NCBI RefSeq assembly: GCF_044788715.1
Contig: NZ_CP173170.1
Span: 3,348,001 to 3,412,000, forward strand
Source: Methylotuvimicrobium sp018830325
GTDB lineage: Bacteria; Pseudomonadota; Gammaproteobacteria; Methylococcales; Methylomonadaceae
Length of the DNA: 64,000 nt
Direction of reading: 5' to 3'
Positions 25,113 to 34,233 of the stretch are shown here, in pieces. The notes beneath the pieces were generated by a model. The model had not been told where the DNA came from, searched no databases, and worked only from the letters and a program-made list of their open reading frames with translations. The position numbers and the translations under genes are program-made. Position 1 is the stretch's first letter. The number at the start of each line of letters is the position of its first letter.

Positions 25113-25540
25113 AAAGGGGTCAGGTTACTTTTTATGCCCCATTTTTAGCATTTTTCCATCAAAGATTTAGGTGCAGGGCTGGTTATAATCATTCCGCCCA
25201 GAACATTTTGGGGCTGCTTTGCGCACGATCGAAACTTCACGCTCTTTCCCAAGCTCCAGCTTGGAAAAGCCCCCCGGAAGCTCCCCCTTCGACAAGGCTC
25301 TCCTGAGCGCAGCCGAAGGGCTCAGGGCAAGAGCTTCCTGAGACCGACGCAACCTCCGCATATTCTCATTCAACCCCGACTCGCTCGTTCAATCTTTCTT
25401 GATTGTCGGGAAGCTAGAGCTTCCTGAACAGGTTACCCAAGCTGGAGCTTGGGTAACAGCATATTTTAGTTTTTGCGACTACGAATGGCCCCCGCTCGGA
25501 CACTTGGCTTCGGCTAGCTGAAGCATCTTGCTAATCAGGT
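25113..25540. repeat. Repeat cluster: GGGTCAGG element and a truncated CCTGATTAGCAAG MITE
   Basis: Starts with AAAAAGGGGTCAGGTTACTT (from about 25112) and continues with the MITE family seen at 6806 and 39766; its right end CTTGCTAATCAGG is at 25528-25540, the left end is missing. A TTCGACAAGG...GAGCGCAGCCGAAGGGCTC repeat is embedded at about 25287-25325. No gene. Confidence 0.8.
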
Positions 25541-25698
25541 CTTACTTTGTCGAAGTCAATAATTCTAAAAAAATCAATTGAAGCGCTTGGAATCCTTCAG
25601 TGCCGGGCCCTGCTGCTGCGCGCAGGGCGAACGGAAAAGCCCTTAACTTAATGGCGGTGGCGAACAATACGCACTTTACAACCTTGAGTGCAAAAACT

Positions 25699-26928
25699 TC
25701 AGAATTTATCAAAGAGTATATTCTTCGAATCAACACCGAGATCGATCAACATATCGACCACGGCATCGATCATCACCGGCGGGCCGCATAGGTAATACTC
25801 ACAGTCTTCGGGAGCCGGATGGTCTTTTAGATAGTCGTCGTACAGTATTTGGTGTATGAAACCTGTAGGTCCGGTCCAGTCGTCTTCGGGTAGCGGGCTC
25901 GACAAGCCGACGATCCAACGAAAGTTGTCGTGCTCCTGCGCCAGCCGGTCGAAGTCTTCGGCGTAAAATACTTCGCCGAGACTGCGGGCGCCGTACCAGT
26001 AAGATATTTTCCGGTCGCTGTGCAGTCGTTTCAATTGATCGAAGATATGCGAGCGCATCGGCGCCATGCCGGAACCGCCGCCGACGAAGATCATTTCGTT
26101 GTCGGTTTCCCGCGCGAAGAATTCGCCGTAAGGCCCCGATATGCTGACCTTGTCGCTCGGTTTCAGACTGTAGATATAGGACGAGACCTTGCCGGGCGGC
26201 ACGTCGGGGTCGGAGGGCGGCGGCGAGGCGATGCGGACGTTCAGCATGATGATGCCTTTTTCTCCCGGATAATTGGCCATCGAATAGGCGCGCATAACCG
26301 GTTCGTCGACTTTGGAAACGTATTGCCAGAGTTTGTATTTGTCCCAATCCGGCCTAAACCGTTCTTCGATTTCGAAATCGCTGTATTTAACGGTATGAGG
26401 CGGCACATTGATCTGAATATAGCCGCCGGCCCTGAAGTCCATGTCTTCGCCGGGCGGTAACTCCAATACCAATTCCTTAATGAACGTAGCGACGCTGCGA
26501 TTGGAGCGCACCGTGCATTCCCAGTTGCGGATCGAGAACAGTTCCGGCGGCAAATCGAGGCTCATATCGCCCTTGACGGAAACCTGGCACGATAATCGGT
26601 AGCCTGCTTTGATCTGCTGCCGGTTGAGTTTGGCCCGCTCGGTGCCCAGGATAGCGCCGCCGCCTTTTTTGATCACGACCTTACATTGGCCGCAAGTGCC
26701 CTGCCCGCCGCAAGCCGAGGGAACATAGATAGCATTGTCGGCCAGGGCGCCCAGCAATTTGCCGCCCATCGGCACGGACAGGCTATGATCCGGATCATCG
26801 TTGATCGTCAGGGTGGCATCGCCTTTTTCGACCAGTCGGGCTTTGGCGAACATCACGACCAGCGTTAGCAGTAGAACGATGAATGTAAACAAGGCCATGC
26901 TAATGATGATTAAGCTGGTATCGCTCAT
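25699..26928 (-). CDS. nqrF: Na+-translocating NADH:quinone reductase subunit F
   Basis: 409 residues, the usual length. One N-terminal transmembrane helix (LIIISMALFTFIVLLLTLVV), a [2Fe-2S] ferredoxin domain with C73, C79, C82 and C114, an FAD domain (RAYSMANY) and an NADH-binding end (GGGSGMAPMRSH, then CGPPVMIDAV). NqrF takes electrons from NADH and passes them through FAD and 2Fe-2S into the membrane complex. Last gene of the operon, 43 bases after nqrE. It is followed by the repeat cluster at 25113-25540. Confidence 0.96.
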   Translation of the reverse strand: MSDTSLIIISMALFTFIVLLLTLVVMFAKARLVEKGDATLTINDDPDHSLSVPMGGKLLGALADNAIYVPSACGGQGTCGQCKVVIKKGGGAILGTERAKLNRQQIKAGYRLSCQVSVKGDMSLDLPPELFSIRNWECTVRSNRSVATFIKELVLELPPGEDMDFRAGGYIQINVPPHTVKYSDFEIEERFRPDWDKYKLWQYVSKVDEPVMRAYSMANYPGEKGIIMLNVRIASPPPSDPDVPPGKVSSYIYSLKPSDKVSISGPYGEFFARETDNEMIFVGGGSGMAPMRSHIFDQLKRLHSDRKISYWYGARSLGEVFYAEDFDRLAQEHDNFRWIVGLSSPLPEDDWTGPTGFIHQILYDDYLKDHPAPEDCEYYLCGPPVMIDAVVDMLIDLGVDSKNILFDKF

Positions 26929-26971
26929 GCCGGTCTCCGTTCGGTCGTTATTGTCGGAAGCGGCCGCATCG

Positions 26972-27583
26972 CTAGAGCTCTATGCCCGAAAACAACATGA
27001 AGGCCATCGCCATCAAGCCGGCCGTGATGAAGGTAATGCCGAGACCTCGCAGACCTTCGGGTACGTTGCTGTATTTCATTCTTTCGCGAATACCCGCCAA
27101 TCCGACGATGGCTAACGCCCATCCCGTTCCGGTGCCGAAGCCGAACACGATGCTCTCGGTAAAATTATAATTACGCTCGACCATAAACAGGCTGCCGCCG
27201 AGGATGGCGCAGTTGACCGTGATCAGCGGTAGAAAGATGCCGAGCGCAATATAGAGCCGGGGAATATATTTATCCAAAAACATCTCGAGAATCTGCACGA
27301 CGGCGGCGATGACGCCGATATAGCATAAAAGCCCTAGAAAAGTCATATCTATGCCTTGAAGCCCGAGCCAGGCGAGCGCGTTTTCCTTGAGGACATGCTG
27401 ATAGATCAGGTTGTTGATCGGCACGGTGATCGACTGCACGACGATGACGGCAATACCGAGGCCGGTAGCCGTAGACAGTCGATCGGATACGGCCAGAAAC
27501 GTGCACATGCCCAGAAAGAAAGCCAAGGCCAGGTTTTCTATGAAAACAGCGGTCAAAAAAAGACTCAAGTAATGTTCCAGCAT
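26972..27583 (-). CDS. nqrE: Na+-translocating NADH:quinone reductase subunit E
   Basis: 203 residues from the ATG at 27583 (MLEHYLSLFLTAVFIENLAL); six transmembrane helices. It is NqrE and not NqrD by FLGMCTFLAV (Cys27), LPLITVNCAIL (Cys about 125), GIREKMKYS-like GIRERMKYSNVP and the C-terminal GLGITFITAGLMAM. The two Cys would share the membrane Fe-S centre with NqrD. However, nqrC ends 4 bases upstream, so no nqrD lies in the operon. Confidence 0.95.
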   Translation of the reverse strand: MLEHYLSLFLTAVFIENLALAFFLGMCTFLAVSDRLSTATGLGIAVIVVQSITVPINNLIYQHVLKENALAWLGLQGIDMTFLGLLCYIGVIAAVVQILEMFLDKYIPRLYIALGIFLPLITVNCAILGGSLFMVERNYNFTESIVFGFGTGTGWALAIVGLAGIRERMKYSNVPEGLRGLGITFITAGLMAMAFMLFSGIEL

Positions 27584-27587
27584 GGAT

Positions 27588-28412
27588 TTACTCCGGTCCG
27601 TTGTTGTCGGCAAAATTCTTTTGTTTACGCGCTTGTTCGAGCGCGTTTAGGTAGGGCCCGTAGCCGTGTTCGCCTAGCCAGTATCGGACCAGATTGTTGA
27701 CTCCGCGACTGGTTATCGTCGCACCGGAAAGCCCCGAGACTTGATGATCCGCATCGCCGGAGTCCGGTTCGACTTCACCCCTCACGACTTCGATCACGAC
27801 CCGACCTTGATCGTCAAACGCTTGCTTGCCTTTCCAGCTATTTTTCCATTGCCGATTGTCGACTTCGCCTCCGAGGCCCGGTGTTTCTTTGTGCTCGTAA
27901 AAGGTGATGCCGGTAATCGTGCGTAGGTCTTTATCCAGCGCGATGAATCCGTAAAGAGTCGACCACAACCCTCGTCCGTAGATAGGCAGGATGAGTTTTT
28001 GAAGGTGTCGATCCGTCTCGACTCGATAGACCGCCATGTATTGTGGGCGCTGTTTGATTTTTGCCTTGTCGTACTGAGGCGGAACGGATGCGCTATAGCG
28101 AGGATCCGAAGTCAGCGTTTGAATATCGAAGGCTTCGATGTTCAGAGTCTCATCGAATTTTTCCGGGTCAACCACGTCTCCCGAATCCAACGCTATCATC
28201 TGCGGTACGATGTTTTGTCGGTAAACGGCTTCAATATCGATCCCGGATTCATAGAGACCCGCTACGGCCAGGATATTTCCAATCCTATCCAGGCGCTGGT
28301 TTTGCCTTTGCTTCGGGTGCAGCAATATCGCGGTCGCGGACACCATTAAAGAACAGATCAGGCTCACGCCCAATACGACCCGGAGAGTATTATTGAAGCT
28401 ATTTTTCCGCAT
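27588..28412 (-). CDS. nqrC: Na+-translocating NADH:quinone reductase subunit C
   Basis: 274 residues; an N-terminal membrane helix (VVLGVSLICSLMVSATAILL) and a periplasmic flavin domain. The flavinylation motif is intact: VSGLSGATITSRGVNN, with the Thr of SGAT at about 232 carrying covalent FMN (attached by ApbE in other bacteria). ETPGLGGEVD is also typical. It overlaps nqrB by 14 bases. Confidence 0.95.
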   Translation of the reverse strand: MRKNSFNNTLRVVLGVSLICSLMVSATAILLHPKQRQNQRLDRIGNILAVAGLYESGIDIEAVYRQNIVPQMIALDSGDVVDPEKFDETLNIEAFDIQTLTSDPRYSASVPPQYDKAKIKQRPQYMAVYRVETDRHLQKLILPIYGRGLWSTLYGFIALDKDLRTITGITFYEHKETPGLGGEVDNRQWKNSWKGKQAFDDQGRVVIEVVRGEVEPDSGDADHQVSGLSGATITSRGVNNLVRYWLGEHGYGPYLNALEQARKQKNFADNNGPE

Positions 28413-29604
28413 GGACAGCTTGCCTCCTCAACCGTTTTCGGATATGGCGGCTGACAAACAGCCTGTCTATGGTCGGCGCAAATACATTGCCGAATAAAAT
28501 GGCCAGCATGATACCTTCCGGGAAGCCCGGATTTATGACCCTAACTAGCACCGTCAAGGCTCCGACCAGAAATCCGTAGACGTATTGACCGGGCCGAGAA
28601 TGCGCGGCCGAGACCGGATCGGTGGCCATATAGACAGTGCCGAAGGCAAATCCGCCCAACACGAGATGCCATTGCGGCGTGAGCTGAAACATCGGATTCG
28701 ACGGGCTGCCGACGGAGTTGAACAGCAATGATAAGCCGACCATACCTAGAACCACGCCAGCCATGATGCGCCACGATCCGACCCGGCTAACGATAAGAAT
28801 CAACGCGCCGATCAGGCAGGCCAGCGTCGAGGTTTCGCCCATGGAGCCCGGCATGAATCCTAAGAAGGCATCCTGCCAGGAAACGCTCAGTTCAAGTCCA
28901 GGGTCGGGCAATTCCGCCAAAGGCGTGGCCCGGCTGTAACCGTCGACCGGCACCCAGACCGTATTACCGGTCATTTCTCTCGGATAAGAGAAAAACAAAA
29001 AGCTACGTCCGACCAGGGCCGGATTGAGTATGTTCATGCCGACGCCGCCGAAAATCTCTTTACCGATCACGACGCCGAACGATATACCGAGCATGACCTG
29101 CCACAAAGGAATGTCGGGCGGCAGTATCAGCGCGAACAGCAGACTGGTGACCAGAAAGCCTTCGCTGATGGCGTGCTGCCTGATGCCGGCGAACAGCACT
29201 TCCCAAAAACCGCCCGTAACAACGGTAACGATATAAATCGGTAAAAAATACAGCGCGCCCAACAGCATGTTATCCAGCACACGGTTCGGATCGTGGCCGA
29301 CACCCAGCAAGGTCAGCAGTGCGCCGCGCCACCCTGGGGCGTGTTCGAAACTTTGTTGTTGCAATGCCAGGTTGATTTGCAGGCCGGTATTGTAAAAAGC
29401 CATGACGACGGTCGGTATCAACGCGACGATGACGGTGACCATCATACGTTTCATGTCCATCGCGTCGCGCACATGCGGAGCGCCACAGGTAACCGTTCCC
29501 GGTGTATAGAGAAAAGTGTCCGCGGCCTCAAAGAACGGGCCAAGTATCCGCCGTGTTACGCCCGTTTTAGTTTGAGAGCTTTTTTTTCCGGAATCATCGC
29601 TCAT
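28399..29604 (-). CDS. nqrB: Na+-translocating NADH:quinone reductase subunit B
   Basis: 401 residues from the ATG at 29604, whose ATGA overlaps the nqrA stop; a longer frame to 29700 lies inside nqrA and is rejected. Many membrane helices; family motifs include GTVTCGAPHVRDAMDMKRMM, ISEGFLVTSLLFALILPPD, GGVGMNILNPALVGR and FGTVYMATDPVSA. The FMN-attachment motif, normally SGAT, reads DGYSRATPL (R225, T227): the Thr is present but Gly is replaced by Arg, one base from the Gly codon. Flavinylation by ApbE might be weakened. Confidence 0.94.
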   Translation of the reverse strand: MSDDSGKKSSQTKTGVTRRILGPFFEAADTFLYTPGTVTCGAPHVRDAMDMKRMMVTVIVALIPTVVMAFYNTGLQINLALQQQSFEHAPGWRGALLTLLGVGHDPNRVLDNMLLGALYFLPIYIVTVVTGGFWEVLFAGIRQHAISEGFLVTSLLFALILPPDIPLWQVMLGISFGVVIGKEIFGGVGMNILNPALVGRSFLFFSYPREMTGNTVWVPVDGYSRATPLAELPDPGLELSVSWQDAFLGFMPGSMGETSTLACLIGALILIVSRVGSWRIMAGVVLGMVGLSLLFNSVGSPSNPMFQLTPQWHLVLGGFAFGTVYMATDPVSAAHSRPGQYVYGFLVGALTVLVRVINPGFPEGIMLAILFGNVFAPTIDRLFVSRHIRKRLRRQAVHAEK

Positions 29605-30968
29605 AAGGATTCGTGCTCCAGGGTTTCTTCCTCGATCATGTCCAGATTTCGGCGCAGCAGCGGTGCGAAATTCAGTTTCGATGGGCACACAAAGGCGCAT
29701 AAGGCCAAGTCTTCTTCGGCCAGTTCGAGACAGCCGAGGTTTTCGGCTTCTTCGATATCTTCGACGGCTAACGCGCGCAGCAAGAACAACGGCATCAGAT
29801 CCAAAGGCATGACGCGTTCGTAATTACCGTTGGGAATGATGGCCCTGATATCGCCGTGCGTCGAGGTCGTGAAATCATAAGCGCTGCCGGGAATGAACTT
29901 GGAAAGTACGACATTTTTGACCGAATAGAGCCTAAAGCCGGGATTCACCCAGCCTAAGAATTTACGTTGCCGGTCCTCCGGCAATACCGAAATCTGTTGA
30001 TGATAGCGGCCTAGAAATGCCGTCGCTCCTTCGGCTTTGTGACCGGACAATACCGAGCCGGAAATGATGCGATTCTCGCCGTCGATCAGCGCGCCGCGGC
30101 AATGGTCGTCCAGACATGCGCCGATTCGGGTCTTGATCAGACAGGGATGCAGTACGGACGGGCCGGCTAAGGCCACGATGCGGTCGACATAGAGCCGGCC
30201 AGTGGTGAATAATTTGCCGACCGCAATTACATCCTGCAAGCCGATATGCCACACCGTCTTACCGAGATGGACGGGGTCGAGAAAATGGATGTGCGTGCCG
30301 ACATTGCCGGCCGGATGCGGACCTGAAAAATCCGCGATAGTCAGATTTTCGATAGCCATGTCGGATAGCGGCGTTTTGGGGTGTTTGCAAAGAAAGACTC
30401 GGCCTTCGGTTAACCGGGAAACGATTCGCACGCCGTTGATGAAATCCTGCTCATGGTCGTCTATCAGCGGCTCGATGGCCGGCGCCAACGGGTTGGTATC
30501 CATGGCGGTGATAAACAGCGAGTGCGGCACCGTATCGGGATTGGCCGTCTTGTTGAACGGCCGCGTGCGGAGTGCTGTCCATAATCCCGAAGCCAGCAGT
30601 TGGTCGATAATTTGGCGGCGGGTTAGCGAGATCAGTCGGTCTTCGGAATAGGATTCGAAATGAACTTCTTCGTCGCCGTCGGTCAGCTCGATCACGACCG
30701 ACAGCAGAGCTCGCCTTTCGCCGCGATTGATCGCTTTGACATAGCCGGTTCCGGGCGAGGTGTAGCGTACCGCCGGCATTGTTTTATCGGTGAACAACAA
30801 TTGGCCTTTAATGACCGGATCGGACTCTTTGATCGCCATCTGCGGCTTTAATCCGGCGGAGTCGAAGCCGAGTACCGCAACGGTTTTCGGCGGGGGTACG
30901 GTCTTGATAATCTGTTCGGGTCTGCCCTTGATGGGCAGATCCAGTCCTTTTCTGATTTTAATCATCAT
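29601..30968 (-). CDS. nqrA: Na+-translocating NADH:quinone reductase subunit A
   Basis: 455 residues, normal length, soluble cytoplasmic-side subunit involved in quinone binding. Starts MIKIRKGLDLPIKGRPEQ; conserved parts include PGTGYVKAINRGERRALLSV, FITAMDTNPLAPA, GPHPAGNVGTHIHFLDPV and VCPSKLNFAPLLRRNLDMIEEE. First gene of the operon, so the promoter should lie in 30970-31050. It overlaps nqrB by 4 bases. Confidence 0.96.
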   Translation of the reverse strand: MMIKIRKGLDLPIKGRPEQIIKTVPPPKTVAVLGFDSAGLKPQMAIKESDPVIKGQLLFTDKTMPAVRYTSPGTGYVKAINRGERRALLSVVIELTDGDEEVHFESYSEDRLISLTRRQIIDQLLASGLWTALRTRPFNKTANPDTVPHSLFITAMDTNPLAPAIEPLIDDHEQDFINGVRIVSRLTEGRVFLCKHPKTPLSDMAIENLTIADFSGPHPAGNVGTHIHFLDPVHLGKTVWHIGLQDVIAVGKLFTTGRLYVDRIVALAGPSVLHPCLIKTRIGACLDDHCRGALIDGENRIISGSVLSGHKAEGATAFLGRYHQQISVLPEDRQRKFLGWVNPGFRLYSVKNVVLSKFIPGSAYDFTTSTHGDIRAIIPNGNYERVMPLDLMPLFLLRALAVEDIEEAENLGCLELAEEDLALCAFVCPSKLNFAPLLRRNLDMIEEETLEHESL

Positions 30969-31515
30969 CGATGCCCGCTTCTGAAAAAATTGCTAAGGGA
31001 TCTTAAAATACCTCAACTCATCTTCGGCTTTCAACTCAAGCCGCCGACTTCAAAACGCATAATCCTAAAAAGAGCAGTTGGCATGTGTTGTAGACCGTTC
31101 GTGCTGAGCCAAGTCGAAGCATGAAGGGTCTACAACACTTTCACCGGCTTGGTGAAGCCTCAAACTACCCCTCACCCTGTCGACAGGGCTCTCCTGAGCT
31201 TAGCCGAAGGGGCTCAGGGCGAACGGTAGTTAGAGGCACTCAACTGCTCTTTTTAGGATAATGTTTTTGAAAAAGCAGAAATGAAACGGCTGTTGATGGA
31301 TTGTCATGTATCGATCATTCAGAACAATGACTGAACACTCGACCAAATAACCGCCCAATCGATTTACGCCAATCCGATACCCGTAAAGCGGTTCGTTAAG
31401 CCCGCCTAGGGGGCATTAGCGATAGCGTACTGCAACGAATGAATAAAATCCATCATGCGTCGCAATACGACTATCGCCTATTGACGCCCTACATACAGTT
31501 GCACCTTACGGACTA
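30969..31515. other. Gene-free gap upstream of nqrA with one MITE
   Basis: No gene is supportable. It contains the element at 31058-31263; the rest (31264-31515) shows nothing recognisable. The nqr promoter is expected at the left end but no clear box is seen. Confidence 0.6.
31058..31263. mobile_element. 206-bp MITE with 23-bp inverted ends
   Basis: The left arm (31058-31080, containing CCTAAAAAGAGCAGTTG) and right arm (31241-31263) are complementary at 22 of 23 positions. The interior holds a GTTGTAGACC...GGTCTACAAC palindrome and a CTCAGGGCGAACGG-type repeat. No coding capacity. Confidence 0.8.
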
Positions 31516-32034
31516 TTAATCGTGAGCGGCAAGCGGATGATGCATGACATCTTCCTGAGCAATGACTTCCGCCGGCTTCGGCTCCCCGGCGATTGCGCGT
31601 TTGATTGCCAGCTTGACGGCCTCATAATTCCAGTCCTGGATTTTATTGTCATCCTGCGCATCCCAATGAATATAAACGCCCACGCAAATAAATACATCTC
31701 CGGCTTCATCCAGGGGTATTACACCTTCTTTGACGCTATCGGCCACGGCCTTGGCTACGCCGCGCTCCGCGGGTCCAAACATTTGGTTCACTTGTTTTTC
31801 GTTTTTGAGTTCGACTTTGTTGAATATGACGGTATTGGGCTTAGCCATGAGATTGGGAGCTACCAATGCCAATAGCGCATTGTCGCCTCGTTTCTGGTTG
31901 GTCAACGTAATACAAAATGCGACTTCAGCGGCGCTGCCGCGAGGCCCTATCAACAAGTCAATGTGGGCCATCTCGTTGCCTTTTCCTACCAAGGCTTCAC
32001 CGACCAGTACTTTATCGATTTTCGGCATGTTCAT
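31516..32034 (-). CDS. fae2: Formaldehyde-activating enzyme, second copy
   Basis: 172 residues, clear homologue of the fae at 60829-61338: VGEALVGKGNEMAHIDLLIG, PRGSAAEVAF, VAPNLMAKPNTVIFNKV, MFGPAERGVAKAVADSV and a C-terminal HHPLAAHD. Fae condenses formaldehyde with H4MPT; the conserved His near residue 23 is present. It stands alone, close to the nqr operon and 29 kb from the H4MPT cluster. A GGAGAG ribosome-binding site precedes the ATG. Sequence differences in the middle (NQKRGDNALLALV) suggest a diverged paralogue of uncertain activity. Confidence 0.9.
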   Translation of the reverse strand: MNMPKIDKVLVGEALVGKGNEMAHIDLLIGPRGSAAEVAFCITLTNQKRGDNALLALVAPNLMAKPNTVIFNKVELKNEKQVNQMFGPAERGVAKAVADSVKEGVIPLDEAGDVFICVGVYIHWDAQDDNKIQDWNYEAVKLAIKRAIAGEPKPAEVIAQEDVMHHPLAAHD

Positions 32035-32399
32035 GATGATCTCTCCACTTAAGCATTCAAAAATTATCTATAATATTGACAAGATGCAGCCGATTTCAGT
32101 ATTCCCTATACAAGAAACTTCACAACTGACTCGTAAACATAAATGGGTCAATGGTTATAGACGTTTTGCTTTAACCCATTACTTAGCGAACCTCCACTAA
32201 GATCGAGAGGAGGCGTATAACGGATTGAAAGTGCGAATACGCGTCGTATCAACGATGCAACTTAGGACATGGTCAAAAATAACCTCCTTGTCCATACCCC
32301 CGCACCCCAAACGGAAGGGGAAGGAATAAAATGCGGAAGTTATTTTTGACGGAATCCTTAATCAGAATCCGGGTGAATTAACGCTCTGACGTAAAGGTT
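32035..32399. other. Gene-free gap
   Basis: About 365 bases between fae2 and the macro-domain gene with no gene and no recognised repeat. It presumably holds the fae2 promoter (about 32045-32110, AT-rich). Confidence 0.5.
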
Positions 32400-32891
32400 T
32401 CATGTTTTTAGTTCTTCGGCCTTTTGGCCAGCATAATAGCGGGTATATAGATACACAGGTATATCAATATTCCCCAGGCTGTTTTCGATCACCGGCCGGA
32501 CGTCGTCCCAATCCAAATCGCCCGACCCCGTTCCGAGTTTCGGTAAAGCAATCGACGTTATTCTCTTATGTAAAATAATTTTTACCAGAGCATCCAAGGC
32601 ATGCTTAAGATTGTTTAAAGTGGCTTTGCCGAAATGATATTCATGAGTATCAATAGAATCCTGAATTATCAGGTTAATAATTTTAATATTATTTGGATCG
32701 GTCCAAAGCCAGGCTTCTCCGGGTTTTGTATTGTATTGATGACACCAGCGGTTGAAATCTTTGCAAATATCAGGATATCGATTATGAAGCGCCAAGGCTA
32801 AGCCTTTATCCATCGGATCGTTTATTCCCACTCCTAGCACGATGGCGCTTGCGCTGCTTAATAAGATATCGCCTTCAACTTTATGAATCAT
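32400..32891 (-). CDS. Macro-domain protein
   Basis: 163 residues. The N-terminal IHKVEGDILLSSASAIVLGVGIND and the later ITSIALPKLGTGSGDLDWDDVRPVIE fit the macro-domain pattern (the GxGxGGL-like loop here reads KLGTGSGDL, as in the Poa1p/TARG-like branch). Such proteins bind or hydrolyse ADP-ribose derivatives. The TDPNNIKIINLIIQDS segment is another branch feature. Single gene between fae2 and the FAD reductase; role unknown. Confidence 0.75.
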   Translation of the reverse strand: MIHKVEGDILLSSASAIVLGVGINDPMDKGLALALHNRYPDICKDFNRWCHQYNTKPGEAWLWTDPNNIKIINLIIQDSIDTHEYHFGKATLNNLKHALDALVKIILHKRITSIALPKLGTGSGDLDWDDVRPVIENSLGNIDIPVYLYTRYYAGQKAEELKT

Positions 32892-32955
32892 AAAATGCTT
32901 CCTTTTGCGGTTTTATCCCCAATTGAGAAGTTCATAAACTGACAAAGGAATAAAT

Positions 32956-34149
32956 TCATTTCAAGAAGCTTCCCTTCAGGTCCCGAATATCAATAGGACC
33001 GGGTTCGGCAATGAGATTGCGAGCCGCATCAACACACTCCCAGACATTCCATAACAGCACGCCGCGTACTCGGTCCTCTTTTAGATAATAGATCACGCCT
33101 TTTTTATAAGGCTCGACCCAATCCGCCATCGTTTCCAACCGGGAATCCGTGCGGCCGACGGCTTCATAGCCTAAATCAAACAAATCGGAGTAAAAAAAAG
33201 GAAGGTGATGATAAGGAACCTGTTCGCCCGCCATATTCCGACCGGCATGCTTTCCCATGGAGAGTGCATTGTCCTCGTGTTCCAACCGAATACGAGCATC
33301 CAAACTTGGGTTATAGAAGTTGGCGACATCGCCGGCGGCGTATATGTCGGGGTTTCCCGCGCGCAGGAACTCATCGACGACAATGCCGTTATCGACGGGT
33401 AATCCGGCTTGCTCGGCGAGTCGAACATTGGGGCGAATGCCGATTCCGGCGACTACCGCATCGACCTCGAAGGATTGCTCATTCATTCCATCGGTACTGC
33501 GGACATTCAAAATCAGTCGATCCTGTTGTCGCGTGAGTCCGGTGACCGTATGCCCCGGCAATACTTCGACTCCCTTGTCGGTGTAATATTTATTCAGGAA
33601 TTGATTCAGATCGTTAGGAAACAAGCGTGCTCCGATACCTTCCTCGGGAAAGACCATAACGACTTGTTTGTCGTTCATCGCCAATGCTGCGGCGATCTCC
33701 GAGCCGATAAAACCGCCTCCGATCACGGCAAAACGTTGTTTTTCATCGGCGATGGCTCGAAGTTTCAGATAATCGTTCAGGTCGCGGAAATAAATGATGT
33801 CATCGGCCCCGAAGGGAAGACGCACGGGGCTTCCGCCCGTTGCCAAGAGCAGCTTTTCGAAATGGTAAACGCTTCCTTGGTCATCGATGACTCGTTTGTC
33901 GCTTAGCTCCAAAGTTTGAACGGTACGACCCAAATGCATCGTCGCATTGTATTCTTCGTCGTTGTACCAGATTTTTTCCAGGGGCTTGCCTTGCCATAAA
34001 CCTTTGGAAAGGGGGGGGCGTTTGTAGGAAGGATGAGTTTCCGCGCCGACCAATCCTATCGAACCGGTTGAATCCACGGTCCGTATACCGCGTATCGCGC
34101 CGTGAGCCGTCATTCCGCCGCCGATGATAAGATATTGATAGTTTGACAT
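32956..34149 (-). CDS. FAD-dependent NAD(P)H oxidoreductase (ferredoxin/rubredoxin reductase type)
   Basis: About 397 residues from the ATG at 34149, which follows a GAGGGGG ribosome-binding site. FAD-binding YQYLIIGGGMTAHGAIRGI at the N-terminus, NAD-binding FAVIGGGFIGSEIAAALA in the middle, and the second FAD motif NPDIYAAGDVANFYNPSL. It ends with a C-terminal domain (YDLGYEAVGR-type, then GVLLWNVWECVDAARNLI) as in reductases of ferredoxins or monodehydroascorbate. The partner protein is not encoded nearby. Confidence 0.85.
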   Translation of the reverse strand: MSNYQYLIIGGGMTAHGAIRGIRTVDSTGSIGLVGAETHPSYKRPPLSKGLWQGKPLEKIWYNDEEYNATMHLGRTVQTLELSDKRVIDDQGSVYHFEKLLLATGGSPVRLPFGADDIIYFRDLNDYLKLRAIADEKQRFAVIGGGFIGSEIAAALAMNDKQVVMVFPEEGIGARLFPNDLNQFLNKYYTDKGVEVLPGHTVTGLTRQQDRLILNVRSTDGMNEQSFEVDAVVAGIGIRPNVRLAEQAGLPVDNGIVVDEFLRAGNPDIYAAGDVANFYNPSLDARIRLEHEDNALSMGKHAGRNMAGEQVPYHHLPFFYSDLFDLGYEAVGRTDSRLETMADWVEPYKKGVIYYLKEDRVRGVLLWNVWECVDAARNLIAEPGPIDIRDLKGSFLK

Positions 34150-34233
34150 ATTACCCCCTCTCAATTGATGAAAGATATTAATCTTAAAGAGGAACTCTAA
34201 TTATTTTGAGACTGACAAATTCCTAATCGGTTC

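Noticed and set aside
29605..29700. Earlier start for nqrB
   Set aside because: It overlaps nqrA by about 100 bases; the ATGA overlap at 29604 and family N-terminus support the later start.
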